A stretch of DNA of 21,324 bases, from contig BFEA01000400.1 in NCBI GenBank assembly GCA_003427395.1, forward strand, positions 934,728 to 956,051, given 5' to 3'. The notes under the pieces are model-generated. The model ran no database searches. It was given only the letters and a program-made list of their open reading frames with translations, and was not told the DNA's origin. The stretch is from Chara braunii (taxonomy: Eukaryota > Streptophyta > Charophyceae > Charales > Characeae). Positions 1 through 8,760 of this stretch are shown in pieces. Position 1 is the stretch's first letter. Each line of letters opens with the position of its first letter. The translations under genes and the position numbers were made by a program.

Positions 1-832
1 CCCCCCCCCCCTCTCCGGCCCAGCTGGCCCGGGCATGCCTGGCCGCCATGTCCGGGCAACGGCCCAGCCTAGGTCAATATACCAAATTGTCGGTTGCCTC
101 AGCTTGCCTGTAGTTCAGGAGGTGTGTATTCCCTACGACTGAGGGTTGCATATTTTCTTCTGTGGCAGGTGTGCATGACTGGAAGAAAGGCTGTGAGTTT
201 GGGGGTGCGGTCGGAGGCAAAGTATTGTTTTCCTTACAAATCAAAGTGTAAGTTTAATTCAGAAAAAAAGAGAGAACCCAAAAGGCAAGAACGGAGTTTG
301 TTTATCTCGAGACATACCTAGCTTCTCTTCTCTCACGAGGTAAGGAATTCCCAAAATTGGCAGGCTGCTCTGCAACTTGCTTTAGCTTAATCTGCAACCA
401 ACACAGCAATCCACATATTTCAGCCCAGCTTTCACAGTGTCGTTTCCTTCTTTTTTTCCCCATGTTCAGACCAGCTTTCTTTTCCTTTTTCTTTTTTCTT
501 TTTTTTCCCAAGGCAGTTTTACAGTGTTTTACCTTTTGCCATCGGCAGGAGAAAAGAGGGAACTGGAAAGATCACAAAATACAAGGTTTCACAGTTTAAT
601 GAGTCAGAGCATGGAGGGTATTAAAAAGGAGGGAAATTTTATAAAATTACTTCCTTCATATTTCAGCATCGCCAGGAACCACAAGGACCATGAGCAAAAA
701 CTAGTCGAGAAAGACAAAACCACACAAGAACACAAAGAAAACCTTTTTTATTCTTTTTTCTCCCGATTTATGACTCTCGACATATTATTGGGGAATAATA
801 TATCAAGTGCATTCCCATACTCGAATCGAGAA
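1..832. other. Unassigned stretch, pyrimidine-rich in places
   Basis: I recognise no gene here. A C-rich, GC-palindromic start (about 1-70) is followed by AT-richer DNA, with a T/C-rich tract at about 447-513. Short open frames in this part are low-complexity translations of that tract. A segment at about 665-705 resembles two related segments at about 10090-10200 (shared core GGAYCATGA preceded by an A/C-rich stretch), which hints at a dispersed repeat. Confidence 0.4.
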
Positions 833-878
833 TCCTCCTGATGAGTCTGCTCACGGGGTAGTTGAAAAGCGTAGGGGA
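833..878 (+). ncRNA. Hammerhead-ribozyme-like motif, orphan copy
   Basis: The core CTGATGA (838-844) and GAAA (864-867) are both present. Stem I pairs 833-837 with 874-878 (five pairs, one G-U). Stem II pairs 845-852 with 856-863 through a G-U closing pair, one T-T mismatch and then six pairs including two G-U. Stem III is only A867-T872 around a four-base loop. The cleavage triplet would be GTA, after 873. This is the type I layout, with stem I open. The part from GCGTA through the four following Gs matches the motif inside the Penelope-like element at 14623-14669, so it is probably a relic of a related element. No PLE coding sequence is visible beside it. Activity is not shown. Confidence 0.6.
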
Positions 879-904
879 ATGCGTGCCAGACGGAGGAACG
901 TGCT

Positions 905-1036
905 GGTGGGATGAGAGTGCTGCTGCTCGCAAGGTTTAAAGTTTAACTTTAAACTTTAAAGACCTATGATTTTTGTTTTGGTGGGATAAGATTGCTGCTG
1001 CTCTCACAGGTTTAAAGAGCTATGATTTGTATTTTT
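905..1036. repeat. Imperfect tandem duplication with a perfect palindrome
   Basis: Two units start at 905 and 980 with the sequence GGTGGGAT, both followed by a TGCTGCTGCTC block, a GGTTTAAAG block and CTATGATTT. The first unit carries an extra palindromic insert at 934-954 with two 10-base arms around a single central base, built from TTTAAAG motifs. The insert probably arose by local duplication and inversion. Confidence 0.6.
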
Positions 1037-1269
1037 TGTATCTTTTGTTGCTCTGCAGAATCAGTGCAGATGAGTTCGGTGCTTCATGTTGGTCGTATTC
1101 TTGGCTTTTGACATGCGTGGAAGACTGTGCTCATATGGGTGGATTTCCTACGTCTTTCCTAATGCCGTGGCTGATTTAGCTGGTCAGTCTTCTGTCTCTC
1201 ATCAGCTTGACATTTTTTCCGTTTGTTTGTTTTTTAACCAGAAGTCGAACTTGGCCAACGACAAGGCAT

Positions 1270-1282
1270 TACAATTCCCAGT

Positions 1283-1331
<49 letters not shown>

Positions 1332-1900
1332 TTTTTGACAAGAACAGGGCCTTATGGTGCTGGCTCCTTTCCATTCTGGGGAGCAACAGTCCGGTTCCTA
1401 TTCCACTGGCAAGTCAAAATAAAACATTACAATCATGAAATCACACTCTTCCTCCCGTCTGGCCGAAGGACCCCTGAACAGCATTGATTACTCCAGTCTT
1501 CTGGAGGATTGACTGTCAGCTTGCCCTGCTTCACTTTTTCCTCTCAGATCTATTCACTAGATCTGCCAGGTGTACCCATAACATCGCGGAAGAGCTTACC
1601 GCCTACTCAAGCTTACGCTTGAGACTCGTACTTCTACCTTATCCATATGTCTCGTCTCCTCCTATTCCTCCTTATCTCTCGTTACGAAAGTATCGTCCAA
1701 ACCCTAAATCCTAAACCCTAAACCCTCGTCTTGAAATAAATTTTCTGAGACCTCCGGATCGTCTTGGCTTGTCAGCTCAAGTGGCCTGATGTGGGTCTTG
1801 AACCATTTGTAGTCCGGAGTCCCTGCCTGCTGCATCCTGTTTCCCGTTCCCTTGTCGTGATCAAGCCGCCCACTCTTCCGATCCCATACAATTCCCAGTC
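1270..1900 (-). mobile_element. Poly(A)-tailed retroposon with candidate 14-bp target duplication
   Basis: TACAATTCCCAGTC occurs at 1270-1283 and again at 1887-1900. Directly after the left copy comes a run of 44 T (1285-1328), which is a poly(A) tail on the minus strand. This is the expected layout of a LINE-mobilised transcript inserted in minus orientation: target duplication, tail, body, target duplication. The minus-strand body starts with an open frame (down to about 1704) that ends just after telomere-like repeats, so it may be a processed pseudogene. A caution is that both TACAATTCCCAGTC copies are followed by T-rich DNA and then by similar GGCTCCTT and CATTGATTACT blocks (about 1355 and 2007; about 1482 and 2050). 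The pair could therefore reflect two related repeats and not one target duplication. Confidence 0.45.
1699..1726. repeat. Interstitial plant-type telomeric repeat
   Basis: About four CCCTAAA units lie in a row, one with a C-to-T change. This is the Arabidopsis-type telomere heptamer. The array is short and internal and sits inside the poly(A)-tailed retroposon. It is not a chromosome end. On the minus strand it overlaps the end of an open frame. Confidence 0.8.
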
Positions 1901-1927
1901 TTTTTTTTTCTTTTTCTCTTTTTTTCA

Positions 1928-2264
1928 AATATCAACTCAAAAATTTTATTATTTTTCTGGAAACATGGCCCAGCGCCCCTTGCAAGATTTACTCACTCCA
2001 CAGTTGAGCGGCTCCTTCCATTCTGACTGAGAGAACCTGAGACAGCGCCATTGATTACTTCCTAGGCAGGAAGGATTTACCTCTGCTCCATCTCTGTTCC
2101 TCCTGTTCCACTAATAATAGTCTACTACTGCTGGGATTCCTTGAATTACCCACCTCTGTATTGCTCTCTCACCCATGTTAGGCTGTGTTTTTTTCGTAAT
2201 CTCAGAGAGCTGTTGGTGTGTGGGCGTGGGGGGGAGGGGGGGTAGGGGGGGTTGCTCTTATTGT
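1928..2264. other. Stretch without a recognisable gene
   Basis: After a T-rich run (1901-1926) the sequence shares short blocks with 1350-1500 (GGCTCCTTCCATTCTG, CATTGATTACT), which suggests an older copy of the same repeat. A G-rich tract lies at 2219-2251 on the plus strand. No open frame here looks like a protein. Confidence 0.4.
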
Positions 2265-2402
2265 TTCGCCTTCTACATAGTCTTCACCTTCATGTTCCTC
2301 CGCAGTCCTTCTCTGGATCCCCTGGCACAAATTTTCGCCTTCTACATAGTCTTCACATTCATGTTCCTCCGCAGTCCTTCTCTGGATCCCCTGGCACAAA
2401 TT
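2265..2402. repeat. 69-bp tandem duplication
   Basis: Two adjacent 69-bp units differ at one position (ACCTTC against ACATTC). The period is 23 codons, and the minus strand stays open through both units (each includes the residues LCQGIQRRTAEEHE). Either the minus strand was coding when the duplication arose or the frame is open by chance. Confidence 0.75.
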
Positions 2403-2509
2403 TTTAACAATTGAAGACCTCCCCCTAATCTGCACTATGCTTCCCTGCAACAGCCATTCTTCTTTGAAACCTGCGTTCTGACTTGATTCTGTGAAACAAT
2501 TACTTTCTA

Positions 2510-2734
2510 ATAGTTTCTATCCGTCCTACCATATTTCTCCGTCGCCATGATTTCCCGGGCATCTTCCCATAGTTCCTCAGCTGTATTTTCCGTCCTTCCT
2601 ATTGCCTCTCTGCATCTTGCCCTCCATATCACCAATCGGTTCAATTTTCTAATTAAATTCGTGGTATTCCACTTCTTAGCATCCAGTACCCCAACTTGAA
2701 GAAGTTTTTCAAAGAGAAGAATAAGGAGGTTAGA
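2510..2734 (-). pseudogene. Open minus-strand coding remnant, unidentified
   Basis: The minus strand is open for 75 codons between a TGA (2735-2737) and a TAG (2507-2509), with no useful ATG at the start. The peptide has a protein-like composition, with segments such as KLNRLVIWRARCREAIG and TAEELWEDAREIM, rich in charged helical stretches. It lies on the same strand as the LINE reverse-transcriptase debris at 6460-7806, so it could be part of a LINE C-terminal region, or an exon. I do not recognise a defined domain. Confidence 0.3.
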
Positions 2735-3163
2735 TCATACCAAGTCCTTCCCGTTTTATCCCTCACGTTTTTGGATCTGCGCACTCAAAGTAAGGAATGC
2801 ACCAAGGAGTCCGAAACCCTGTGGGTGCACATTTTGCAGAGCGGTGATTCCTCTGCTCTCTGAACCTGGTCCTCCTTTTTGTGTCCGTCCAGCGGCTCCA
2901 GCCATTTCTTCACTCGGACTGTCCAGTAGATGATTAGCCATTCCAGTCTTCTTATTCTCAGTGGCCAGACTGATGGTGCAATAATACCCCCATGGGATCG
3001 CTCCCATCCACTCCAGGTCTATGTGGAGCCGGCTTGCACATCTTTTTGCTATTGCTGGCTGTGCTCGACGCATCTCTTAACTTATGTAAGTTACAACCTA
3101 TCTCAACTGTGCACTCATGTAAGTAGATCAGCTTTCTAGCGTTTTGCCCTGACCTAGTCAAAC
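2735..3163. other. Stretch up to the LTR insertion, possible LINE debris
   Basis: The minus strand has an open frame of about 105 codons (2756-3073) with no domain I recognise. It lies in the same orientation as the open remnant at 2510-2734 and may belong to the same decayed element. The stretch ends at the AAAC (3160-3163) that forms the left target duplication of the LTR insertion. Confidence 0.3.
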
Positions 3164-3297
3164 TGCAATCAGACTCGCTTCTTTTCACACTTCACAAGCA
3201 TGCAAACAGGTAGCGCAGCAAACTGGTGGCAAGCGCCCACTCAAAACTCAGAGATATGGAAACCAAGAACACAGTTCAGATACAAGTTTGCTTCAGA

Positions 3298-4133
3298 TGC
3301 AATCAGACTCGTTCTCACTCACACTTTTCATGCATGTAAACAGTAGTGCAGCAAACTGGCGACATGCGCCCACTCAAAACTCAGAGATATAGCATCCAGA
3401 TACGAGTTCACTTTCAACTGGCTATGGCGACTCAGCGCCCAAACAACTCACTGTTCACATACACCGGATCACCCTGGATATCCCACACGCGTCACTCTGA
3501 ACACTCACACTTCACACTAACTACAGCTATGGCAGCTATGACTGCCTCTACCCTATCGCTATACTAAGCTCCTTCCCTCTCGCCCACTGCTTCCTCCGGG
3601 CTCACTGCAGACCTCCTTGCACAAGTCGCTGTGGCAGTGCTTCCGCATGGCTCACGCAGGAATGAATGAAAGGCTGGGCGCTGCCTCTTGATTTATACTT
3701 CGGAAACTCGTTGGTCTGCCCTTTGCCATCGGCCCATGGTGCTCACAGTCCCCCGTGGTACTTGCTGGACCGGACTGGGACTGACTGGACCTTACCGCTG
3801 ACTGACTGTGGACTCAGTGCTATCCTACCGAGGTCGGACTGCGATTGCACTGCAGTTTAGTCCACCACTTGACTCGCCACTTGCCCACTTGCCGACCTTC
3901 TAGAAGGACTACAGCTAGACTTCTGGAACTCGCTAAGACTTCTATTCTAAAGATCTACAGATCGAACCCCTGCTACCTCTAGACCTGTGACAGACCTACC
4001 AACTGTCTACGAATACACAGGTCACAGGTTCAACTCTCGGGGTCTACACAGATACTGTACATGGGTAGGGTGAGGTCAAGGGATCGAGCCCTGGGATCTG
4101 CATCTGCTACTGCAAAAGGTGAAAACCGTTTCA
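3298..4133 (-). repeat. Complete LTR (836 bp), copy A
   Basis: Read on the minus strand it begins TGAAA and ends TTGCA, the usual TG...CA termini. A TATA-box candidate (TATAAAT on the minus strand, 3691-3697) is conserved in the other two LTR copies at 4456-4462 and 9164-9170, so it is the likely promoter. A tRNA-like pair of boxes is discussed in the findings. Alignment with the LTR at 8761-9681 supports both boundaries. Confidence 0.75.
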
Positions 4134-4135
4134 CA

Positions 4136-4937
4136 GATGGCTATGGCGCATCAGCGCCTGCACAATTCCCTGTTCGCCACTGCGTCCCGCTCTTCTGTTC
4201 ACTCACCCTCAACTTAGGATCACCCTGGATATCCCACACACGTCACACTGTACACACACGCACACACACACACGCTACACTCTTCTATCAGCTATGGCGG
4301 CTATGGCCGCTGCTACCCCTATCGCTATGGCTAAGCTCTCCTTCTCGCCCACTTCGTCTTCGGGCATACTGCAGACCACCTCGCACAAGTCGCTGTGGCA
4401 GCACTTCCGCATGGCTTACGCAGGAATTGAATGAATGGCTGGGCGCTGCCTCTTGATTTATACTTCTGTAGCTCGTTGGTCTGCCCCTTTCCCATGCCCC
4501 TGGTGCACACAGTCCCACACGGTACTTGCTTGACTGGACTGAGACTGACTGGGACTGGGTACCGCTGACTCAGCACTGGTGGACTTCACCACTTGCCCAC
4601 TTGCCTCGGTCTACTGTGGACAGTACCCGAAAGGCCACTTCCAGACCTTCCGGAAGACCGTGGACTTGGCCTTTCGGTACTGTAGCAGCTACGACCTTGA
4701 CCCTTCGGAGGAGCTACAGCTACGACTTCTAGAACTCGCTAGGACTCCTATCCGACAGGTCTACAGATCGAACCCCTATAACGTACAGACCTACGACAAC
4801 CTACCAACTGTGGGGCAAGACACAGGTCGTGGGTTCAACTCCTGGGGTCGACACAGATACTGTACACAGGCAGGGTAAGGACTAGGGATCGACCCCTGGG
4901 ATCTGCATCGGCTACTGCAAAGGTGGAATCCGTTTCA
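4136..4937 (-). repeat. LTR copy B, truncated at its minus-strand 3' end
   Basis: It matches copies A and C from the GGCTATGGCG block to the terminal TTTCA. About 140 bp of the other LTR end (TGCAATCAGACT onwards) are missing where it abuts copy A. It has its own short CA-rich run at about 4253-4273, and the TATA candidate at 4456-4462 is kept. Confidence 0.7.
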
Positions 4938-5504
4938 AAACAAACCATGATCCCCCTTCCACCGGGTCCAATTCCAAGCCCCTGTCACCCTGATGTACCT
5001 GTTTGGTCTCTAGAATAATATTTGCTGAATTTTGCTCCTGATTGTTTGGTTTGGATTTATGTTACTTGTCTGATGCTTTTCCAGTGTCCCTTTCCTAACA
5101 CTGATTTTTCTGGCCCTGTTTATGTAAACTTCTAGAGTTTATGCAAAACTTCTAGAGTTGTCAAACTCTAGACTGGACAATTCTTCTTACTGTTTTCAAG
5201 TTATCAGGTACTAAGTATATTCACACTACTTCATAGGCTTAAAGACCTTAAACTCCGCTCTATTCAACAGCTACTTCTCATATGTACGCCCAATGGATCT
5301 GAGGGTTGCGGAACACTGAACTTGGCCAATCCCGGCTTCCTAGTTGGACTCTCCCTTCAACAGGCTGTTCCACGCTGACAGAATGCTACCTATAATGTCT
5401 TTCATGTCTCTAATATATCCAGTTTGTCACAGCCTATTAGTTGGCTTCTGCGCTCATTTCAAGATTTCCACTTTGAATTCTCCTCCGATCGCCCCATAGG
5501 GCCA
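4938..5504. other. Stretch without a recognisable gene
   Basis: The right-hand AAAC target duplication is followed by AT-rich DNA. A short inverted pair, TCTAGAGTTTATG and AACTCTAGA, lies at about 5132-5170. I see no domain in any frame. It may be further remains of the minus-strand LINE. Confidence 0.3.
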
Positions 5505-6443
5505 TAGGTGGTCTACTTGCTGTATAATTCCCTTCTCCATCCACCTTTCGCTCTTGCTAGTCAGTTGCGATGGCTTGTTCTCTTCATCGGGGAGCGACCA
5601 GCGTCCCAAAAGAGGTTGCTCAAAGGCCTCCTCCTTCCCTTTTGGCTTTCCCACCCTGTCAGGGATGCTTTCCTCCAGGTCCAGGGTAAGGTCAGCGGCT
5701 GCCAAATGCTTACTTAACGGGTCTCTGACTTCTTGGGTCTCCCTTCTTCCCCTCACTCATGCTCTTGGGGACCAATGCTTAATATAATAATATTGCTTAT
5801 TCATTATCCAATAGTATCCCTCTCCATTTCGATCTTCTCAGAAAGGGACTAAGTTTCTGACTTGTGGACTTGTAGAGCCATATCATGCCAAGGTAATTTT
5901 AAGTTAAACAGCAATCCAGGTGGTCTACTTCCCAAATTCCCTTCTCCATTCACATTTAATTTGTGCCACCTCTCGCTCTAAGACTTGCGAGTCAGTGACT
6001 CCGGTTTGTTTCTCTTGATCAGTGAGTGACGAGCGACCAAAAAGAGGTTGCTTCGGACAACCTCCTTCCTTTTTGGCCTTCGGCCCTTCCCACCCTGTTG
6101 GGGAGGGCTTCCGCCCAGGATAAGATCAGTGTTGCCGAATATTTGCTTAATGGGTCTCTGGACTCTCTGGACTCTCTGGACTCTCTGGACTCTCTGGACT
6201 CTCTGGACTCTCTGGCTTGAAGTTCTTGGGTTTCCCGTCTTCCCCTCACTCATGCTCCTGGGGACCAATGATTATTTTTATTGCTTATTGAACGTTGTTC
6301 ATTGTCCAATGAATCAGATATCCCTCTACATTAAATTTATATGTCCTCAGAAAGGAACCAGTAAGTTTCTTACTAGTAGACTTGTAGTGTCATATAATGG
6401 GAAGGCAATTCAGAATCTAAGTTAAAACTGTTAAACAGCAATC
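5505..6443. repeat. Divergent tandem duplication, units of about 414 and 525 bp
   Basis: Unit 1 (5505-5918) and unit 2 (5919-6443) share, in the same order, GGTGGTCTACTT, AATTCCCTTCTCCAT, AAGAGGTTGCT, CCTCCTTCC, CCCACCCTGT, TTGCTTA, CTTCCCCTCACTCATGCTC, GGGGACCAATG, CAGAAAGG and AAACAGCAATC. They differ by many substitutions and indels, so the duplication is old. A minus-strand frame is open in unit 1 (5454-5756, 100 codons) but broken in unit 2, and I do not recognise it. Confidence 0.75.
6155..6217. repeat. 9-bp minisatellite (TCTCTGGAC)
   Basis: Six perfect TCTCTGGAC units and one partial unit lie inside unit 2 of the tandem duplication. Unit 1 has only a single related TCTCTGAC at the same place, so the expansion followed the duplication. 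The period of three codons gives repeating tripeptides in every frame, which explains the odd open frames here. Confidence 0.9.
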
Positions 6444-6459
6444 TAATCAACCATTTTGT

Positions 6460-7806
6460 TTGTTGCACGGTTTTTTTGCATCTTATATTCAATTGATGTA
6501 TCCACTGAACTCAAAGCCCCTTCTGGCTATGTACTTCTAAAAGGCTACTTCGGTTATGAAGCGTGCTCTCGCAGCATCTACAGTCCACAGGTAGGCTGCT
6601 GCCTTTTCCTCAATTATTCCTTTCTGCTTTATCTGGGCGGGACCGGTTCCAAACTGACGCTGACGCTAAGTACCAAATCGTTCAGAAGAGGAGGGATTGA
6701 TAACTAACGCCTTTCCCATCAGAGATGCAATTTGAGAGACCTTTCACCACCCTGCAAATTTGTGCAAACCCTAGCAAGTAGGTTATTAGAAACTACGGTA
6801 TCATTCACTCCGGGCCCTTTAATGTGACCAAAATGGCCAGGAATTTAAGGGCTTCCTTGGGTCCAACCATTGTAGAACTTGAGCCTCCTCTGGTACTCAG
6901 GGTGAGGGAGTGTTTGCAATCCACCAGCATCAGGCTACTGTTTTTCCAGTTTATCTTCAGCTCTGATGCTAGATAGAAGGCTTGCATGACCCTTGTAATT
7001 TGTAAATGAGGTGCCGGCACCCATCTACAATCAATATTACTGTGAGGAAACGAGTGTCTGTGGGGCCTTCTGCACTACTCATATCTCTATCGATCTCTCA
7101 TCAGAACTGTCAGGTCGTCTGCAAACAACATTACGGTGAGGAAACGAGCATGTGTGCGTCCTTCTCCACTACCAACTTTCTATTGATGGATCCTTCCCTA
7201 GAAAGCCTACTATTGCCTCTACTTAGTTTTGTTTTGTTTTGTTTCGTTTTTTCCTTTTCCTTCCTTTTGGTCATCCTTGCGCAGGGGTCATGCTGATCTT
7301 CTCTGTACCGTTCCAATTTTAATGGATGTCCCGAAGCCGAAGGACATCCCTACTCAGTTTGTAACTAACTGTATTGTCCAAGAAGTACCTACCTAAGAGA
7401 AAACTAGTCTGATCAGTGTGGATTCTGTTGAAACATTTGACAGTTGAATGCCCATTACATTACAAACTTTATTTGACCAGGTCTCAGCTAAGACCTGATA
7501 AGCCTAATAGGCTATAGAGGTTTCACATTTTTTAATATCTCACCTGTCTCCTTTCCTGGACAAAAGCGACACTACCCCCACCATACTTATGTGCTTGCCA
7601 AAAGTACCTTGTTTGACGGCTTCCTGGAGATTGCTCCCCACAACTACCCAATAGTCCTCCCAAGATTCCTTAATTACATTATCCTTCCCTAGGACCTTCA
7701 TAGGTTTCACAGAAATCAATGCTTTCAGCCTTTCACTGCCTTCCAGTATTAAATTTTCTAACTTTGCAAACTTCACCAACTGACCTCTTTCAGTTGGTAC
7801 ACCCAT
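6460..7806 (-). pseudogene. LINE (non-LTR retrotransposon) reverse-transcriptase pseudogene
   Basis: Reading the minus strand from 7806 downwards, LINE reverse-transcriptase blocks appear in the right order but in shifting frames. There is an open start (7806-7540) with a W-E-D-Y-W region and a terminal LLSRKGD-like block. A block IHTDQTSFLLGR...LDN follows (about 7423-7361; family form HPDQTGFIxGRxIxDN). The catalytic box FADD sits at 7125-7114 within VMLFADDLTVL. Next come LASELKINWKNS (about 6982-6938), a KFLAI-like block, LMGKALVIN (about 6725-6700) and WYLAS (about 6680). Several frameshifts and stops break it, and the region between the DN block and FADD is mostly missing and holds an inserted U6 copy. 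A 94-bp imperfect duplication lies at about 7027-7200. The enzyme would have done target-primed reverse transcription; this copy is dead. Confidence 0.8.
7227..7347 (-). pseudogene. 3'-truncated U6 snRNA retropseudogene with A-rich tail
   Basis: On the minus strand, 7345-7270 matches the first 70-odd bases of U6 spliceosomal RNA. It has a 5' stem-loop (GTCC...GGACATCC), TAAAATTGGAAC, the ACAGAGA box, an intact AGC triad (ATCAGCATG), and CCCCTGCGCAAGGATGAC. The normal 3' end (CACGCAC onwards and the U-tail) is absent. An A-rich tail of about 40 bases replaces it (T-rich on the plus strand, 7227-7263). Near-identical flanks CCTCTACTTAG (7216-7226) and CCCTACTCAG (7348-7357) look like an aged target duplication. 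It sits inside the LINE reverse-transcriptase pseudogene. Differences from canonical U6 include a longer 5' hairpin loop and a few point changes. A functional gene is unlikely. Confidence 0.85.
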
Positions 7807-7807
7807 A

Positions 7808-8380
7808 ACTTAAAGCTGTTGAAATACAGACCTAAGTTCGAATTCCATTGGAAAAAAAAGAGATGGTTGAAAAAGGTAACTCTATACTTACCTGGGGCCG
7901 GTCAGCTCAAAGGTGATATATGAAGGCAGTCACCTTAAAGTTTTCAGAAAGAAAAAAAAAAAAACTCTGTAAACTTCTTTTCCAAGTGTCTGCTTCTGGT
8001 TTCACACTTAGTCTAGCCTTCAGTTACTTCAATTTGAGAAACTTTTACCTTGCATGACTTAGTCTACGTTGGCCTATTTTGGTGTCTTGCTTGTGTACAC
8101 CGTTCTAAGGAATTCTACAGCTACACCTAAAATCCCCCCTGGGCCATGGTTTGATTGAGGTCTCCTATCCCTGCCTCTTAGTTCTAAGATCCCGCTGTTG
8201 CGATTTTTGCCCGGATTTTTTTTGCAAAAAGACTTTTATATTACAGAGTCTCGTTACTTTCCCTACCCTTTGCCCTTGCTCTTATTTTCCAAACTTGTCT
8301 GCTCCAGGTGTCCCCTCATGCTACCACTTCCCTACATGTGTCAACACGGGACTCATGAGAGGCGGTTAACGGAGACCCAA
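7808..8380. other. Stretch without a recognisable gene
   Basis: AT-rich DNA upstream, in LINE orientation, of the reverse-transcriptase pseudogene. It has A runs at 7852-7859 and 7950-7966. A strong splice-donor-like CAG/GTAAGT lies on the minus strand (GTAAGT complement at 7886-7891), but no flanking exon can be supported. Confidence 0.35.
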
Positions 8381-8747
8381 AATTTCAGCGTTTTTTGAAT
8401 ATTTATAAGAAAACCAGAAGCCCTTTTTAACCAAAAATTGCGTCATTGCATAGAGTGCACACCTTATTAACAAACCAATAATTAAAAAAAAAAACGAAAA
8501 AAAAAAATAAAAACAGGGTGAAACAGTAAGGCAAAAGTGCACTTGAATGACATTTTGGATTCGGCGAATTTTGAATTTTCAGCGTTTTTGGAAATGGCCT
8601 TATCAGAGGAAATTCCAATGCTCCAAATGAGACCAAATTTGGTACACAACCATATTAACAAACCATTAGAAAAAAAACGAAAAAATGAAAATAAAAACAA
8701 GGTGAAACAGTAAGGCAAAAGTGCAATCAGACTAATAGCGGGTACCA

Positions 8748-8759
8748 GCTCTGATACCA
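8748..8759 (-). promoter_or_regulatory. Primer-binding site, initiator-Met tRNA type
   Basis: The minus strand reads TGGTATCAGAGC, complementary to the 3' end of plant initiator methionine tRNA and the commonest plant LTR-retrotransposon primer-binding site. It lies one base inside the LTR end at 8761, which fixes the element on the minus strand. Confidence 0.9.
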
Positions 8760-8760
8760 A

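Larger units (their letters stand above)
3164..4937 (-). mobile_element. LTR-only composite insertion, three LTR pieces in tandem
   Basis: Three same-orientation pieces of one LTR family lie end to end. They are a terminal fragment (3164-3297), a complete LTR (3298-4133) and an LTR lacking its last 140 bases or so (about 4136-4937). The outer ends are true LTR ends: on the plus strand TGCAATCAGACT at the left and TTTCA at the right. The whole block is flanked by AAAC at 3160-3163 and 4938-4941, a 4-bp target duplication. No internal coding region remains. Orientation comes from the primer-binding site next to the related LTR at 8761. Unequal recombination between LTRs, or template switching during reverse transcription, could produce this structure. 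Confidence 0.75.

Noticed and set aside
302-511. Lys/Arg-rich minus-strand frame
   Set aside because: Translation of a T/C-rich tract with no other coding sign.
1699-1726. A chromosome end
   Set aside because: Only about four heptamers, internal, with ordinary sequence on both sides.
2545-2582. Minus-strand CTGAGGA followed by GAAA, a possible hammerhead
   Set aside because: The segment between them cannot form stem II and no stem I pairs outside.
7270-7347. Functional U6 gene
   Set aside because: The 3' part and the terminal U run are missing, and an A-rich tail follows directly.
7886-7891. Minus-strand splice donor CAG/GTAAGT (also at 12738-12743)
   Set aside because: Strong matches to consensus, but no exon or acceptor can be supported next to either.
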